Shown here piece after piece: positions 42,958-51,038 of a stretch of 64,000 bases of DNA (position 1 is the first letter of the stretch; each line of letters starts with the position of its first letter). The DNA is from Halorubrum halophilum (GTDB taxonomy: Archaea > Halobacteriota > Halobacteria > Halobacteriales > Haloferacaceae): assembly GCF_000739595.1 (NCBI RefSeq), contig NZ_BBJP01000081.1:1-64000 (forward strand), given 5' to 3'. A model generated the notes under the pieces. It was not told the origin of the DNA. It was given only the letters and a program-made list of their open reading frames with translations, and searched no databases. A program made the translations under genes and the position numbers.

Positions 42958-43344
42958 ATGCACTTCGACCACGTCGGCGTCGCGACGCGCGACGCCGCTG
43001 ACCTCGCCGACCTGTTCGACGGGCTGCTCGACGCGCCGGTCGCCCACGAGGAGACGTTCGAGGGGATGGACGTCGTCTTTCTCGAACTCGACGACGGCGG
43101 CTACTTCGAACTGCTCGAACCGACCGCGGGCGGCGCGATCGATGACTACCTCGACCGCGAGGGTCCGGGGATCCACCACGTCGCGCTCGCGACCGACGAC
43201 GTCGCCGGAGCGCTCGCCCGCGCCCGCGACCTCGGGGTCGACCTCATCGACGATGAGCCGCGTCCGGGGGCGTGGGGCCACGACGTCGCCTTCCTCCACC
43301 CGCGCTCGACCGGTGGCGTGCTCGTGGAGTTCGTCGAGCACTGA
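42958..43344 (+). CDS. mce: methylmalonyl-CoA epimerase
   Basis: A 128-residue VOC-fold enzyme that interconverts (S)- and (R)-methylmalonyl-CoA, the step before the mutase. Metal ligands occur as MHFDHVGVATRD, YFELLEPT, GIHHVALATDD and VLVEFVEH (H, E, H, E). Length is typical. The last codons are followed immediately by the stump of a disrupted peptidase gene on the opposite strand. Confidence 0.94.
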   Translation: MHFDHVGVATRDAADLADLFDGLLDAPVAHEETFEGMDVVFLELDDGGYFELLEPTAGGAIDDYLDREGPGIHHVALATDDVAGALARARDLGVDLIDDEPRPGAWGHDVAFLHPRSTGGVLVEFVEH

Positions 43345-43429
43345 GGGCGACGCGGTCGCCGGACGGGGAGACGGCGATCTCGCCGATCTGGGTCGGATCG
43401 TCGTAGACGTTGAGCGGCAGTTCCGACAT
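43345..43429 (-). pseudogene. truncated N-terminus of an S9-type peptidase
   Basis: On the minus strand an ATG at 43429 begins MSELPLNVYDDPTQIGEIAV then SPSGDRVA, the typical opening of haloarchaeal S9 (prolyl/acylaminoacyl) peptidases with their first beta-propeller strand. After about 28 codons the similarity ends exactly at the stop codon of the epimerase gene, and the frame continues antisense through it. A TATA-like element about 27 nt upstream of the ATG (near 43452-43460) is still present. This looks like a promoter and start codon left by a deletion or rearrangement that brought the epimerase next to it. Confidence 0.5.
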
Positions 43430-43491
43430 GCGCCCATCGATCGGCGGACGGAGGAAATACGTTCGGAACGCGAAGGCCGTCGAGTCTCGGC

Positions 43492-43992
43492 TCAGCCCTC
43501 GGTCTCGGTCACGCCGCGCTCCGCGGCGCGCTCGCGTATCAGCCGCGCCCGCTTCCGAACGCGGGCGACGTAGCGGTCGATCTTCTCCGGCTTCTCCCCG
43601 TAGTATGAGGCGACCCACTGCCGCCCCGTGTCTGGCTGCGTGAGGAGATACCCGACGAGCGTGTCGCGGCCGGCTTGAATGATCGCCGGTGGGACGCCCC
43701 GGTCGCCGGTGCCAGCCTCCTGGAAGCCGTTCACGTCGAAGTACACGTCGGCGTACAGCTCTGCGGTGTCGGGGTCGTCGAACACGACCCCCTCGTGATG
43801 CGGGGCCTGGAACCGGTAGACCGGATCGCCGTCCGGGGACGCCTCCTCGCGGATGCAGACCCCGAAGGCGTAGGAGGCGTGCATCGATCCGTCGCGGTTG
43901 GTCGTGTCGGCTCCGTCTGTCGGCGTGTCGTCATTCGCTTGCGTATCACTGTTCGCCGGTTCGTCGGTGGGTGCGTGGTTCGTCTTTGACAT
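43492..43992 (-). CDS. hypothetical haloarchaeal protein
   Basis: About 166 residues. An acidic Thr/Asn/Asp-rich leader of about 35 residues precedes a compact domain (SYAFGVCIREEASPDGDPVYRFQAPHHEGVVFDDPDTAELYADVYFDVNGFQE) and a helical basic end (YYGEKPEKIDRYVARVRKRARLIRERAAERG). I do not recognise it. The long upstream extension of the frame overlaps the neighbouring cohesin-like gene and is rejected. The function is unknown. Confidence 0.68.
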   Translation of the reverse strand: MSKTNHAPTDEPANSDTQANDDTPTDGADTTNRDGSMHASYAFGVCIREEASPDGDPVYRFQAPHHEGVVFDDPDTAELYADVYFDVNGFQEAGTGDRGVPPAIIQAGRDTLVGYLLTQPDTGRQWVASYYGEKPEKIDRYVARVRKRARLIRERAAERGVTETEG

Positions 43993-44050
43993 CGTGGTCT
44001 GGTGGTCGCTTCGCCTCTGGCGGGTCCGGTCAGCGGGGCCGACGAGGACG

Positions 44051-44755
44051 CTACGAGCGCCGGCGCGCCACGGCGAGGGCCGAGAGCGCGACGATCGCGA
44101 CGAGCGCCCCGAGCAGAGCGAGGGCATCGGTCGGGAGGGCGTCGGCGCTCCCGCCTAGCTCGTCGACCGGTCCCGCCGAGGGCGGGTCCGCGCTCTCGGT
44201 GGCGGACGCCGACGAGTCCCCCGTGACGGTCAGGGCCCCGGCCTGTGCGGCCGGCTGGATCCGGTCCCCGTCGTTGGTATCGACCTGCTGGGGTTCGACG
44301 GCCAGTTCGGCTTCGCCAGGCGCGTCGCCGGCGATCTCGACCGTCGCGAGCGTCACGTCCGACGCGCCGGCGTCGATCGTCGATCCCATGTCGGCCGCTT
44401 CGAGCGTGACCGTTCGGCCCTCGTCGCCGACGGCCGGATCGGTCGTGAGATCGAACCGGTCGGGGTAGCTCGCGGACTCGATGTGCGCCACGTTCGGGTC
44501 GTCGACGGTTAGGTCGATGTTGTACCCCGCGAGCCCGTTCGGCGCAGACGTGAGCACCACGTCGACCGTGGCGGTGCCGGACGCGGAGAGATCCGCGTCG
44601 GTCACGCTGACCGCCGGGCCGTCGGTCTGAGCCGTCGCGAGGCCCGCTCCCGCGCCGAGGAGCGCGAGCGCAGCGAGAGCGACCGCGAGGTGCGTCATGG
44701 TCGTGTCTGAGGACGTTTCGGGAGCGTCAGTGCGCGTCTGGGTGTGTTTCGTCAT
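44051..44755 (-). CDS. secreted cohesin-like protein with C-terminal membrane anchor
   Basis: About 234 residues. A Sec signal peptide lies at MTHLAVALAALALLGAGAGLATAQ, preceded by a polar 19-residue stretch if the ATG at 44755 is used (44698 is the alternative). Residues about 45-160 form a cohesin-like beta domain: VSVTDADLSASGTATVDVVLTSAPNGLAGYNIDLTVDDPNVAHIESASYPD, with DVTLATVEIAGDAPGEAEL. An acidic linker leads to a C-terminal helix and RRR stop-transfer (ALALLGALVAIVALSALAVARRRS). It therefore displays a cohesin-like module on the cell surface, next to a phosphatase ending in a dockerin. Confidence 0.8.
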   Translation of the reverse strand: MTKHTQTRTDAPETSSDTTMTHLAVALAALALLGAGAGLATAQTDGPAVSVTDADLSASGTATVDVVLTSAPNGLAGYNIDLTVDDPNVAHIESASYPDRFDLTTDPAVGDEGRTVTLEAADMGSTIDAGASDVTLATVEIAGDAPGEAELAVEPQQVDTNDGDRIQPAAQAGALTVTGDSSASATESADPPSAGPVDELGGSADALPTDALALLGALVAIVALSALAVARRRS

Positions 44756-44884
44756 TGGTGTGTATGGTGGGTGTCTCGGAGAGGGTACGAAGCGGGCCCG
44801 GATGCGGAGCAGAGCCGGGCCGAGCGAGGCGGAGAACCGGAACGAGGCGGGGACCGGAGGGATCCGCGGGAGCCGTCGGCCCGG

Positions 44885-47551
44885 CTAGTTGACCTCCTCG
44901 TAGAGGCTCACCACGTCGTCGAAGTCGAGCCGGTCGTTCTGATTGAAGTCGAACGCCCGCGCGTTGGAGGAGACGCTATCGCTTTCGAGGTTCTCGAACA
45001 GCAGTTCGACGTCGGCGTAGTCGACGCGACCGTTCCCGTTCACGTCCTCGTAGTGGCCGTCGCCGTCGGGGTCGGTGGGGGCGTCGCCGCCGGAGCCGAC
45101 GTTCGCGGGACCGGTGATCGCGAGCCCCGACCGCGCTTCGACGTCGACCGACTCGCCGTCGTCGTCGTCGAACGACCCCGCGGTGTCGACGTCGGTGACG
45201 CCGGCGCCACGACCCGAGAGGGTGAGCGTCGCCAGCGTGAAGTCGGTGTCCGCCGGCTCCATCGCGTCGTCGACGTCGGCGAACCGGAACGAGGCCGTGG
45301 CGCCGTCGTCGGTGATCGTCGGCGCCTCCGAGAGTCCGACCGAGTCGGGGTAGTTCGCGCTCGTGATCCCGACGACGTCGGGGTCGGCAACGCTCACGGT
45401 GAACTCGCCGCCGGCGATACCGTCGGGGACGTTGCGCGCGACGACCTCGGCCTCGACGGCGTCGCCCTGCCCGACCGCGACGGAGCTGACATCGAGGCGG
45501 ACGTGCGGCTGGAAGACGTAGAGCCCGTCGTTCGGGTACGAGCGGGCGGGACCGCCGAACCCGTCCTCACAGCAGAGCACGCGTCCGTCGCGCATCGTGT
45601 ACACGTTGTCGATGTTGCGGAGCGCGTCGTCGGCGTCTTCCGGGGAGTCGGTGAAGTCCGGCCCGGTGATCATCGGTTCGAGCGTCGAGACGTTGTAGTC
45701 CGGCTCCAGCTCGGCGCGGTAGACCACGCCGCCGTCGACGCGGTCCATCTGGATGTCGCCCTCGTCGTCGGCGAGCGCGTCGTTGAACTCGGAGATACCG
45801 AAGTAGACGAAGTCGCCGGGCTCGGAGTCGTCCACGCTGTCGACCCCCTCGGCCTTGTTGAACTCGATGGACGCGCCGATCTCCTTGGCCGCCGCGCGGG
45901 TCTCCAGGAAGGGGACGCGGCGGAGTTCCTCGTCGACGCCCTCCGGGCCGTTCTCCTCGTACTGCGTCGCCCACTCGACGATCGCCTCGTTCGAGATGTA
46001 GTTCCGGTTGCCGTTCTCGATGACCTCGATGTCGGCCTCTCGGACTGCGGCGGCCGGGTCGCTCTGCCAGTCGGTCTCCGCGTGGGCCTCCAGGTAGTCG
46101 GCCTGCGTCACGTCGTCGTACTCGGCGACCCACGACTCTACCTCGCCGTTGGTGGCGCTCCCGAGCGGGATCCACTCGACTTCGAGCGGCGTCTGTGCGG
46201 GGGAGTTCCGCTCGCCCGAGTCAGCGACGCTGGCGGCGTCGTTGGTGATCTTCGGGGCGAACAGCGTCCCCGCGATGTCGTCGGTGTCGTCGTACTCGTC
46301 GATCGGCTCGTCGGCGACGAACTTGTAGATCCCCTTGCTGTCGCCGTCCGAGCAGCCGTAGACGGTTTTGCGGTCGCCCTCGATGTCCGGTGCCTCCCAG
46401 GAGGCCCGACCCATCACGTAGTACTTGAGCGATTCGGGCTCGTCGGCCGTCGGTTCGCGGACGTCGACGAAGTACCCGTATCGGTACGGGTTCGGATACA
46501 CGTCGTCGATCGGCGTCGTCGCGAGGTTGTCGTCGCCGGACTGATCCGCTTGCTCCGCACCGAGGTAGTACGCGAGGAACTCGACGCCCGTCAGCGCCCA
46601 GTAGCCCTGCGGACTGAAGCTCGATTCGAGGTCGCCGTCCTCGGCGTACGTCTCGATCGAGCCGGCGATCTCGCTCGGGTTCGGCCGGTTCCAGAACTGA
46701 CAGCCGCCGATCAGCCCCTCGCCGGACCCGGCGTCGACGATGTCGCTCACGGTCGCCGTGCGGGTGACGCGGGCGTGCGCGTAGTTCTCCTCGGCGGAGA
46801 TCATCGTCCCCCACGGGCTGAGGTCGCCGTAGCAGTTGATTCGCGTGCCGCCGTGCGAACGGAGCGACTCGGTGTCCGAGAGGTTCATCGCGTTCTCGGG
46901 GTCGGCGCTCCACTCGCCGTCGTCGTCCTGACTGAGCGGAACGCGAGTGATCTCGCCCGGGCTGTTCTCCCAGTTCGTGAAGAGGTACCCCTCGGTGCCG
47001 TCGTCGTTCGTCGGGACGAACTGGTTGCAGTCGGGGTTGGTCGCCGCGCCGCCGTACTGCGTGCCCGCGAAGACCTCCTGTGTGATGTCGGTCCCGTCGG
47101 GCGTCTGGGTCACGCCGAGGCGCGCGTCGCCCCCGTCTATCGACTCGCGTCCCTGCACGAGGACCTCGTAGTCGCCCGCCGCCGACCGCACCTCCCGCTG
47201 CTTCTCCTCGGTGTCCGGGACGCCGACCTCGGGGAAGTCGTCGTTGCTCCCGTCGAACTCGAACTGGAACCCGCTGAAGTACCCGACCGCTGCGCGCCCG
47301 AACGGTTCCGGGTTCTCTTCTACGGGGTGCTGGAGACTGTACAACAGCGAACCGTCCTCAAACACGAACGGCCCAGTCACCTCCGCGCCGAACGCGGTCG
47401 TCGAGAATCGCTTCAGATCGCCTCGGACGCTCGGAGCGCCCGGAGTGTCCGACTCCGATACCTCGTCTGCACTTGCTACGCCCGCGACGCTGGCGCCCAG
47501 CGCGGCGGCGACTGACGCACGCATCAACCCACGGCGGTTCATGTCCACCAT
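44885..47551 (-). CDS. PhoX-like (DUF839) phosphatase with cohesin-like and dockerin domains
   Basis: An 888-residue secreted enzyme. A Tat signal is visible (NRRGLMRASVAAALGASVAGVASA; Met at 47551 or 47542). Residues about 60-660 are a DUF839/PhoX-type beta-propeller, with SHGGTRINCYGDLSPWGTMISAEENYA and GDRKTVYGCSDGDSKGIYKFVADEP, known to bind Ca and Fe. Residues about 690-815 form a cohesin-like module (LDVSSVAVGQGDAVEAEVVARNVPDGIAGGEFTVSVADPDV). The last about 62 residues are a type I dockerin with two Ca-binding loops (DVNGNGRVDYADVELLFEN; DFNQNDRLDFDDVVSLYEE). It likely hydrolyses phosphate esters outside the cell. Confidence 0.88.
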   Translation of the reverse strand: MVDMNRRGLMRASVAAALGASVAGVASADEVSESDTPGAPSVRGDLKRFSTTAFGAEVTGPFVFEDGSLLYSLQHPVEENPEPFGRAAVGYFSGFQFEFDGSNDDFPEVGVPDTEEKQREVRSAAGDYEVLVQGRESIDGGDARLGVTQTPDGTDITQEVFAGTQYGGAATNPDCNQFVPTNDDGTEGYLFTNWENSPGEITRVPLSQDDDGEWSADPENAMNLSDTESLRSHGGTRINCYGDLSPWGTMISAEENYAHARVTRTATVSDIVDAGSGEGLIGGCQFWNRPNPSEIAGSIETYAEDGDLESSFSPQGYWALTGVEFLAYYLGAEQADQSGDDNLATTPIDDVYPNPYRYGYFVDVREPTADEPESLKYYVMGRASWEAPDIEGDRKTVYGCSDGDSKGIYKFVADEPIDEYDDTDDIAGTLFAPKITNDAASVADSGERNSPAQTPLEVEWIPLGSATNGEVESWVAEYDDVTQADYLEAHAETDWQSDPAAAVREADIEVIENGNRNYISNEAIVEWATQYEENGPEGVDEELRRVPFLETRAAAKEIGASIEFNKAEGVDSVDDSEPGDFVYFGISEFNDALADDEGDIQMDRVDGGVVYRAELEPDYNVSTLEPMITGPDFTDSPEDADDALRNIDNVYTMRDGRVLCCEDGFGGPARSYPNDGLYVFQPHVRLDVSSVAVGQGDAVEAEVVARNVPDGIAGGEFTVSVADPDVVGITSANYPDSVGLSEAPTITDDGATASFRFADVDDAMEPADTDFTLATLTLSGRGAGVTDVDTAGSFDDDDGESVDVEARSGLAITGPANVGSGGDAPTDPDGDGHYEDVNGNGRVDYADVELLFENLESDSVSSNARAFDFNQNDRLDFDDVVSLYEEVN

Positions 47552-47579
47552 GCGAGTGAGAGTGACGGGGAAAACCGAA

Positions 47580-47660
47580 AAGAAGTTTTATAATTCTTAT
47601 ATATACGCTGTAATTCTATCCCTGTCAGGTAATGTTTCAATGTACTCTACTATCGGTCTC
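47580..47660. promoter_or_regulatory. AT-rich control region between phosphatase and cyclase genes
   Basis: About 80 bp with TTTTATAATTCTTATATATA and further AT-rich sequence. On the minus strand TATAAAAC at about 47586-47593 can serve the phosphatase gene. The richness suggests a regulated promoter, perhaps phosphate-responsive, but no known operator is recognised. Confidence 0.4.
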
Positions 47661-47766
47661 CGATCCGGTATATACCTCGTCGGAGCGGCCGACGGGCGGG
47701 GACGCCGGTCGCGAGCGACGCGCCCACGCCGCCGGCCTTTAATCGTCGGCGGCGCCAGAGACCACC

Positions 47767-48450
47767 GTGTTCCGCGACTGCTCGCGACCGATCGAGACGG
47801 GAATGCCGACGTTTCCGGGCGACCCCGAGGTGACGCTCGCGCCCGACGCGACCCACGAGGCCGACGGCTACGCGACGAGTGAGCTCCGGACCGGGACCCA
47901 CGCGGGGACCCACGTCGACGCGCCGCGACACACGCTCCCGGAGGGTGCGGCGATCGACGAAGTCGACGCGAGACAGTTCGCGTTCGACGCCCGCCTCGTG
48001 GATCTCCGACCGCTGGAGCCGCGAGAGGCGATTCCGGCCGAGGCACTGCCCGAGCCGAGCGACCTCGACGCCGATACCGATCTCCTCGTCCTCCGGACCG
48101 GCTGGGCGGCCCACTGGGGGACCGATCGGTACCGCGACCACCCGTACCTGACTGGGGCGGCCGCGCGGCGGTGTCGGGAGCTGGGCGTCGGCGTCGGACT
48201 CGACGCGTTCGGGCCGGACCCGACGCCCTCGGCGTCGCCCGCGCCGGGCGAGGGAACCGGATCCCCCCGCGAGGACGAGCCCGACGGCACGCCCGCTCAC
48301 GACGCCCTCCTGAGCGACTCGCTGCCGATCGTCGAGAACCTCTGCGGGCTCGACGGCCTCCCCGAGCGGTTCCGGCTGTACGCCTTCCCGCTCCGGCTCC
48401 GCGGCGGGGACGGGTCGCCGGTCCGAGCGGTTGCGGAGTGGGAGGGGTGA
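47767..48450 (+). CDS. cyclase family protein (kynurenine formamidase-like)
   Basis: A 227-residue metal-dependent hydrolase read from a GTG. The signature HxGTHxDxPxH appears as RTGTHAGTHVDAPRHTLPEG, providing Zn/Mn ligands, and the end carries SLPIVENLCGLDGLPERFRLYAFPLRLRGGDGSPVRAVAEWEG. Such enzymes hydrolyse formylkynurenine or cyclic amides. It contains a Pro/Ala-rich insert near residues 155-180. It is divergent from the phosphatase across an AT-rich region of about 215 bp. Confidence 0.88.
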   Translation: MFRDCSRPIETGMPTFPGDPEVTLAPDATHEADGYATSELRTGTHAGTHVDAPRHTLPEGAAIDEVDARQFAFDARLVDLRPLEPREAIPAEALPEPSDLDADTDLLVLRTGWAAHWGTDRYRDHPYLTGAAARRCRELGVGVGLDAFGPDPTPSASPAPGEGTGSPREDEPDGTPAHDALLSDSLPIVENLCGLDGLPERFRLYAFPLRLRGGDGSPVRAVAEWEG

Positions 48451-48540
48451 GCGGGCAAAAGGGGGACGCGCCGACGCCCGCGAGTCAGACCAAACCCGTT
48501 TTAAGCGTCGGCGACGAACCGCGACTCAAGGTCGATATCC

Positions 48541-48822
48541 ATGGAAATGCCACGCCGCTTCAACACGTACTGCCCCAACTGTGACTCCCACCAGGAGCAC
48601 GAAGTGGAGAAGGTTCGATCGGGTCGGGCGACCGGAATGAAACGCGACGCGCGCCAGCGACGCCGCGCGCTCGCGACGATCGGCAACGCCGGCGGGTACT
48701 CGAAGGTGCCCGGTGGCGACAAGCCGACCAAGAAGACCCACCTGAAGTACCGCTGCGGCGACTGCGGCAAGGCCCACATGCGCGAGGGCTGGCGCGCCGG
48801 GCGGCTCACGTTCCAGGAGTAA
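48541..48822 (+). CDS. rpl44e: 50S ribosomal protein L44e
   Basis: A 93-residue ribosomal protein with [40 protein letters not shown] and a zinc-ribbon, CPNC and CGDC. First gene of the conserved archaeal set L44e, S27e, aIF2-alpha, Nop10. The start is 48541 (MEMPRR) or 48547 (MPRR); a GTTTTA box lies at 48499-48503. Confidence 0.96.
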   Translation: MEMPRRFNTYCPNCDSHQEHEVEKVRSGRATGMKRDARQRRRALATIGNAGGYSKVPGGDKPTKKTHLKYRCGDCGKAHMREGWRAGRLTFQE

Positions 48823-48824
48823 CC

Positions 48825-48998
48825 ATGGCGGGAAGCTTCCACCGCGTCGCCTGCGGCGACTGCGAGAACGAACAGGTCGTCTTCGGCAAAGCCTCCTCGA
48901 CGGTGTCGTGCGCGGTCTGCGGCACGACCCTCGCGACCCCGACCGGCGGCGAGGCCGAGCTCCACGGCGAGATCGTCGAAACCGTTGAGGCGCGGTAA
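48825..48998 (+). CDS. rps27e: 30S ribosomal protein S27e
   Basis: A 57-residue zinc-ribbon ribosomal protein, MAGSFHRVACGDCENEQVVF then GKASSTVSCAVCGTTLATPTGG and an end of EIVETVEAR. Two CxxC pairs bind zinc. It begins two bases after the L44e stop codon and sits 18 bp before aIF2-alpha, so it is the second gene of the operon. Confidence 0.96.
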   Translation: MAGSFHRVACGDCENEQVVFGKASSTVSCAVCGTTLATPTGGEAELHGEIVETVEAR

Positions 48999-49016
48999 CC
49001 GCCTCACCACCCCCGT

Positions 49017-49817
49017 ATGAAGTACAGCGGCTGGCCCGAACCCGGCGAGTTAGTGGTCGGCGACGTCGACGAGATCGCCGACTTCGGCGTGTTCGTCGAC
49101 CTCGACGAGTACGAGGACAAGCGCGGCCTCTGTCACATCAGCGAGGTCGCCTCCGGCTGGATCAAGAACGTCCGCGACCACGTCCGCGAGGGACAGACGG
49201 TCGTCGCGAAGGTTCTCGACGTCGACGAGTCGTCCAACCAGATCGATCTGTCGATCAAAGACGTCAACGAACATCAGCGCAAGGACAAGATACAGGACTG
49301 GAAGAACTCGCAGAAGGCCGACAACTGGATGCTGATCGCGCTCGGCGAGGACGTCGACGACGACCGCTACACCGAGGTCGCCAACGCCCTCCTCGTCGAG
49401 TACGATTCCCTGTACGACGCCTTCGAGTCGGCCGCGATCAGCGGCGAGGAGGCCCTCGAAGACGTCGACATCGACGACGATGCCCTCGACGCCGTCGTCG
49501 AGGCCGCCCGCGACAACGTCTCGGTCCCGTACGTCGACGTGACCGGTTACGTCGACCTCGAATCGATGGGCCCCGACGGTGTCGACGACGTGAAGACGGC
49601 CCTCGAAGCGGCCGAGGGCAACGGCGAGGTCCCCGACGGCGTCGACCTCGAGGTCGGCTACGTCGGCTCGCCCGAGTACCGGATCAAGGTCCGCGCGCCC
49701 GACTACAAGACGGCCGAGGACCAGCTGGAGGCCGCCGCGGCCCGCGCCCGCGAGGCCATTGAGGCCGCCGGCGGCGTCGGCGAGTTCCACCGCGAGCGCC
49801 GCGAGGACGACGAGTAG
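49017..49817 (+). CDS. eif2a: translation initiation factor 2, alpha subunit
   Basis: A 266-residue subunit of the aIF2 heterotrimer that delivers initiator tRNA. The N-terminal S1 OB-fold ([60 protein letters not shown]) is followed by the helical middle domain and the C-terminal alpha-beta domain that contacts the gamma subunit. Full length. It lies between S27e and Nop10, the usual archaeal order. Confidence 0.96.
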   Translation: MKYSGWPEPGELVVGDVDEIADFGVFVDLDEYEDKRGLCHISEVASGWIKNVRDHVREGQTVVAKVLDVDESSNQIDLSIKDVNEHQRKDKIQDWKNSQKADNWMLIALGEDVDDDRYTEVANALLVEYDSLYDAFESAAISGEEALEDVDIDDDALDAVVEAARDNVSVPYVDVTGYVDLESMGPDGVDDVKTALEAAEGNGEVPDGVDLEVGYVGSPEYRIKVRAPDYKTAEDQLEAAAARAREAIEAAGGVGEFHRERREDDE

Positions 49818-49857
49818 TCGCCCGCGGTTCGCTTTTCACTCCCCCACCTCCGAACCC

Positions 49858-50040
49858 GTGAAATCCGACATCCGCGTCTGCGCGAACTGGGAGACCGCCC
49901 ACGACCGACCGGTGTACGCGCTGGGCGAGCGCTGCCCGGAGTGCGACGGCCCGACCGAGAACAGCGCGCCGGCGCCGTTCAGCCCCGAGGACCCCTACGG
50001 GGAGTACCGACGGCGAGCGCGGCGGCGGGCCTCCGAGTAG
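49858..50040 (+). CDS. nop10: H/ACA RNP protein Nop10
   Basis: A 60-residue component of the pseudouridylation complex. Read from a GTG: KSDIRVCANWETAHDRPVYALGERCPECDGPTENSAPAPFSPEDPYGEYRR. The zinc site of archaeal Nop10 normally has four cysteines; here Cys at position 8 and the CPEC pair are seen, but one ligand of the N-terminal pair appears replaced (CANW). The linear C-terminal segment (PFSPEDPYGEYRR) is the conserved Cbf5-binding part. Confidence 0.92.
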   Translation: MKSDIRVCANWETAHDRPVYALGERCPECDGPTENSAPAPFSPEDPYGEYRRRARRRASE

Positions 50041-50167
50041 CGCGGGTTCCGGCGTCGCCGCCGTCTTACCCGGTCGCGCCACCCTGCCGCTGTCCCCTCA
50101 CTGTCGAGCCGCGGGCGTAACGCCGGAATAGCCACCCTCTTGTGAGCCCCGCCCGGAGTACCCCGGT

Positions 50168-50920
50168 ATGGACGACATCGAGATCGACGAGGTCGCGACG
50201 CCGGAGCTCGACGACCCGGTGCTCATCGAGGGGCTGCCGGGCGTCGGCCACGTGGGGAAGCTCGCGGCCGAGCACCTGTTAGAGGAGTTCGACGGCGAGC
50301 TGGTGCGCCGCGTGTACACCACCGAGTTCCCGCCGCAGGTGAGCGTCGACGGCGACGGCGTCGCGGAGCTGACCTGCGCGGAGTTCCACGCGGTCGAGAC
50401 CGACGGCGCCGACCTGCTCGTGTTGACCGGCGACCACCAGGCCGGCTCGAACAAGGGCCACTACACGCTCACCACGACGTTCCTCGACGTCGCCGAGGAG
50501 TTCGGCGCGACCCGCGCGTACGCGCTCGGCGGCGTGCCGACCGGCGAACTCGTCGAGGAGTACACCGTGCTCGGCGCGGTCTCTAACGGCGACCTCGTCG
50601 ACGAGCTGGAGGACGTCGGCGTGGAGTTCCGACCGGACGAGCCCGCCGGCGGTATCGTCGGCGTCTCCGGACTCGTGCTCGGGCTCGGCGGCCGACGCGG
50701 CTTCGACGCCGCTTGCCTGATGGGCGAGACGAGCGGCTACCTCGTCGACCCGAAGAGCGCGCAGGCGGTGCTGGAAGTGCTCGCCGACCGCCTCGACTTC
50801 GCCGTCGACTACGAGAGCTTGGAGGACCGCGCCGAGGAGATGGAGGAGGTCGTCGGCAAGATCCAGGAGATGCAGGACGGGCCGGCGGTGCCGGACGACG
50901 ACCTGCGGTACATCGGGTAA
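50168..50920 (+). CDS. proteasome assembly chaperone family (PAC2) protein
   Basis: A 250-residue protein with the PAC2 pattern LDDPVLIEGLPGVGHVGKLAAEHLLEEFDGELVRRVYTTEFPPQV, TGDHQAGSNKGHYTLTTTFLDVAEEFGATRAYALGG and GVSGLVLGLGGRRGFDAACLMGETSGYLVDPKSAQAVLEVL, ending in a helical tail. It commonly follows Nop10 in archaeal genomes. It is a presumed chaperone or a 26S-like assembly factor; direct evidence in archaea is limited. Confidence 0.9.
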   Translation: MDDIEIDEVATPELDDPVLIEGLPGVGHVGKLAAEHLLEEFDGELVRRVYTTEFPPQVSVDGDGVAELTCAEFHAVETDGADLLVLTGDHQAGSNKGHYTLTTTFLDVAEEFGATRAYALGGVPTGELVEEYTVLGAVSNGDLVDELEDVGVEFRPDEPAGGIVGVSGLVLGLGGRRGFDAACLMGETSGYLVDPKSAQAVLEVLADRLDFAVDYESLEDRAEEMEEVVGKIQEMQDGPAVPDDDLRYIG

Positions 50921-51038
50921 CGGTCCGCGGCGGCCGCGCGACGACCCGCGGTACATCCGCTGATTCCGACCCGCCCGATATCGACGGCCCTCCACCGCTT
51001 CCGGCACCGATAAACCGGTCCCCGATCATCGTTCGTGC

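Noticed and set aside
43244-43344. Continuation of the S9 peptidase fragment through the epimerase
   Set aside because: Beyond the first about 28 codons the frame is just antisense to the epimerase with basic composition.
44744-47515. 923-residue open frame on the plus strand, antisense to the phosphatase
   Set aside because: It is composed of Arg/Val/Asp-rich sequence without domains and lies exactly over a real acidic protein gene; long antisense frames are a by-product of GC-rich codon bias.
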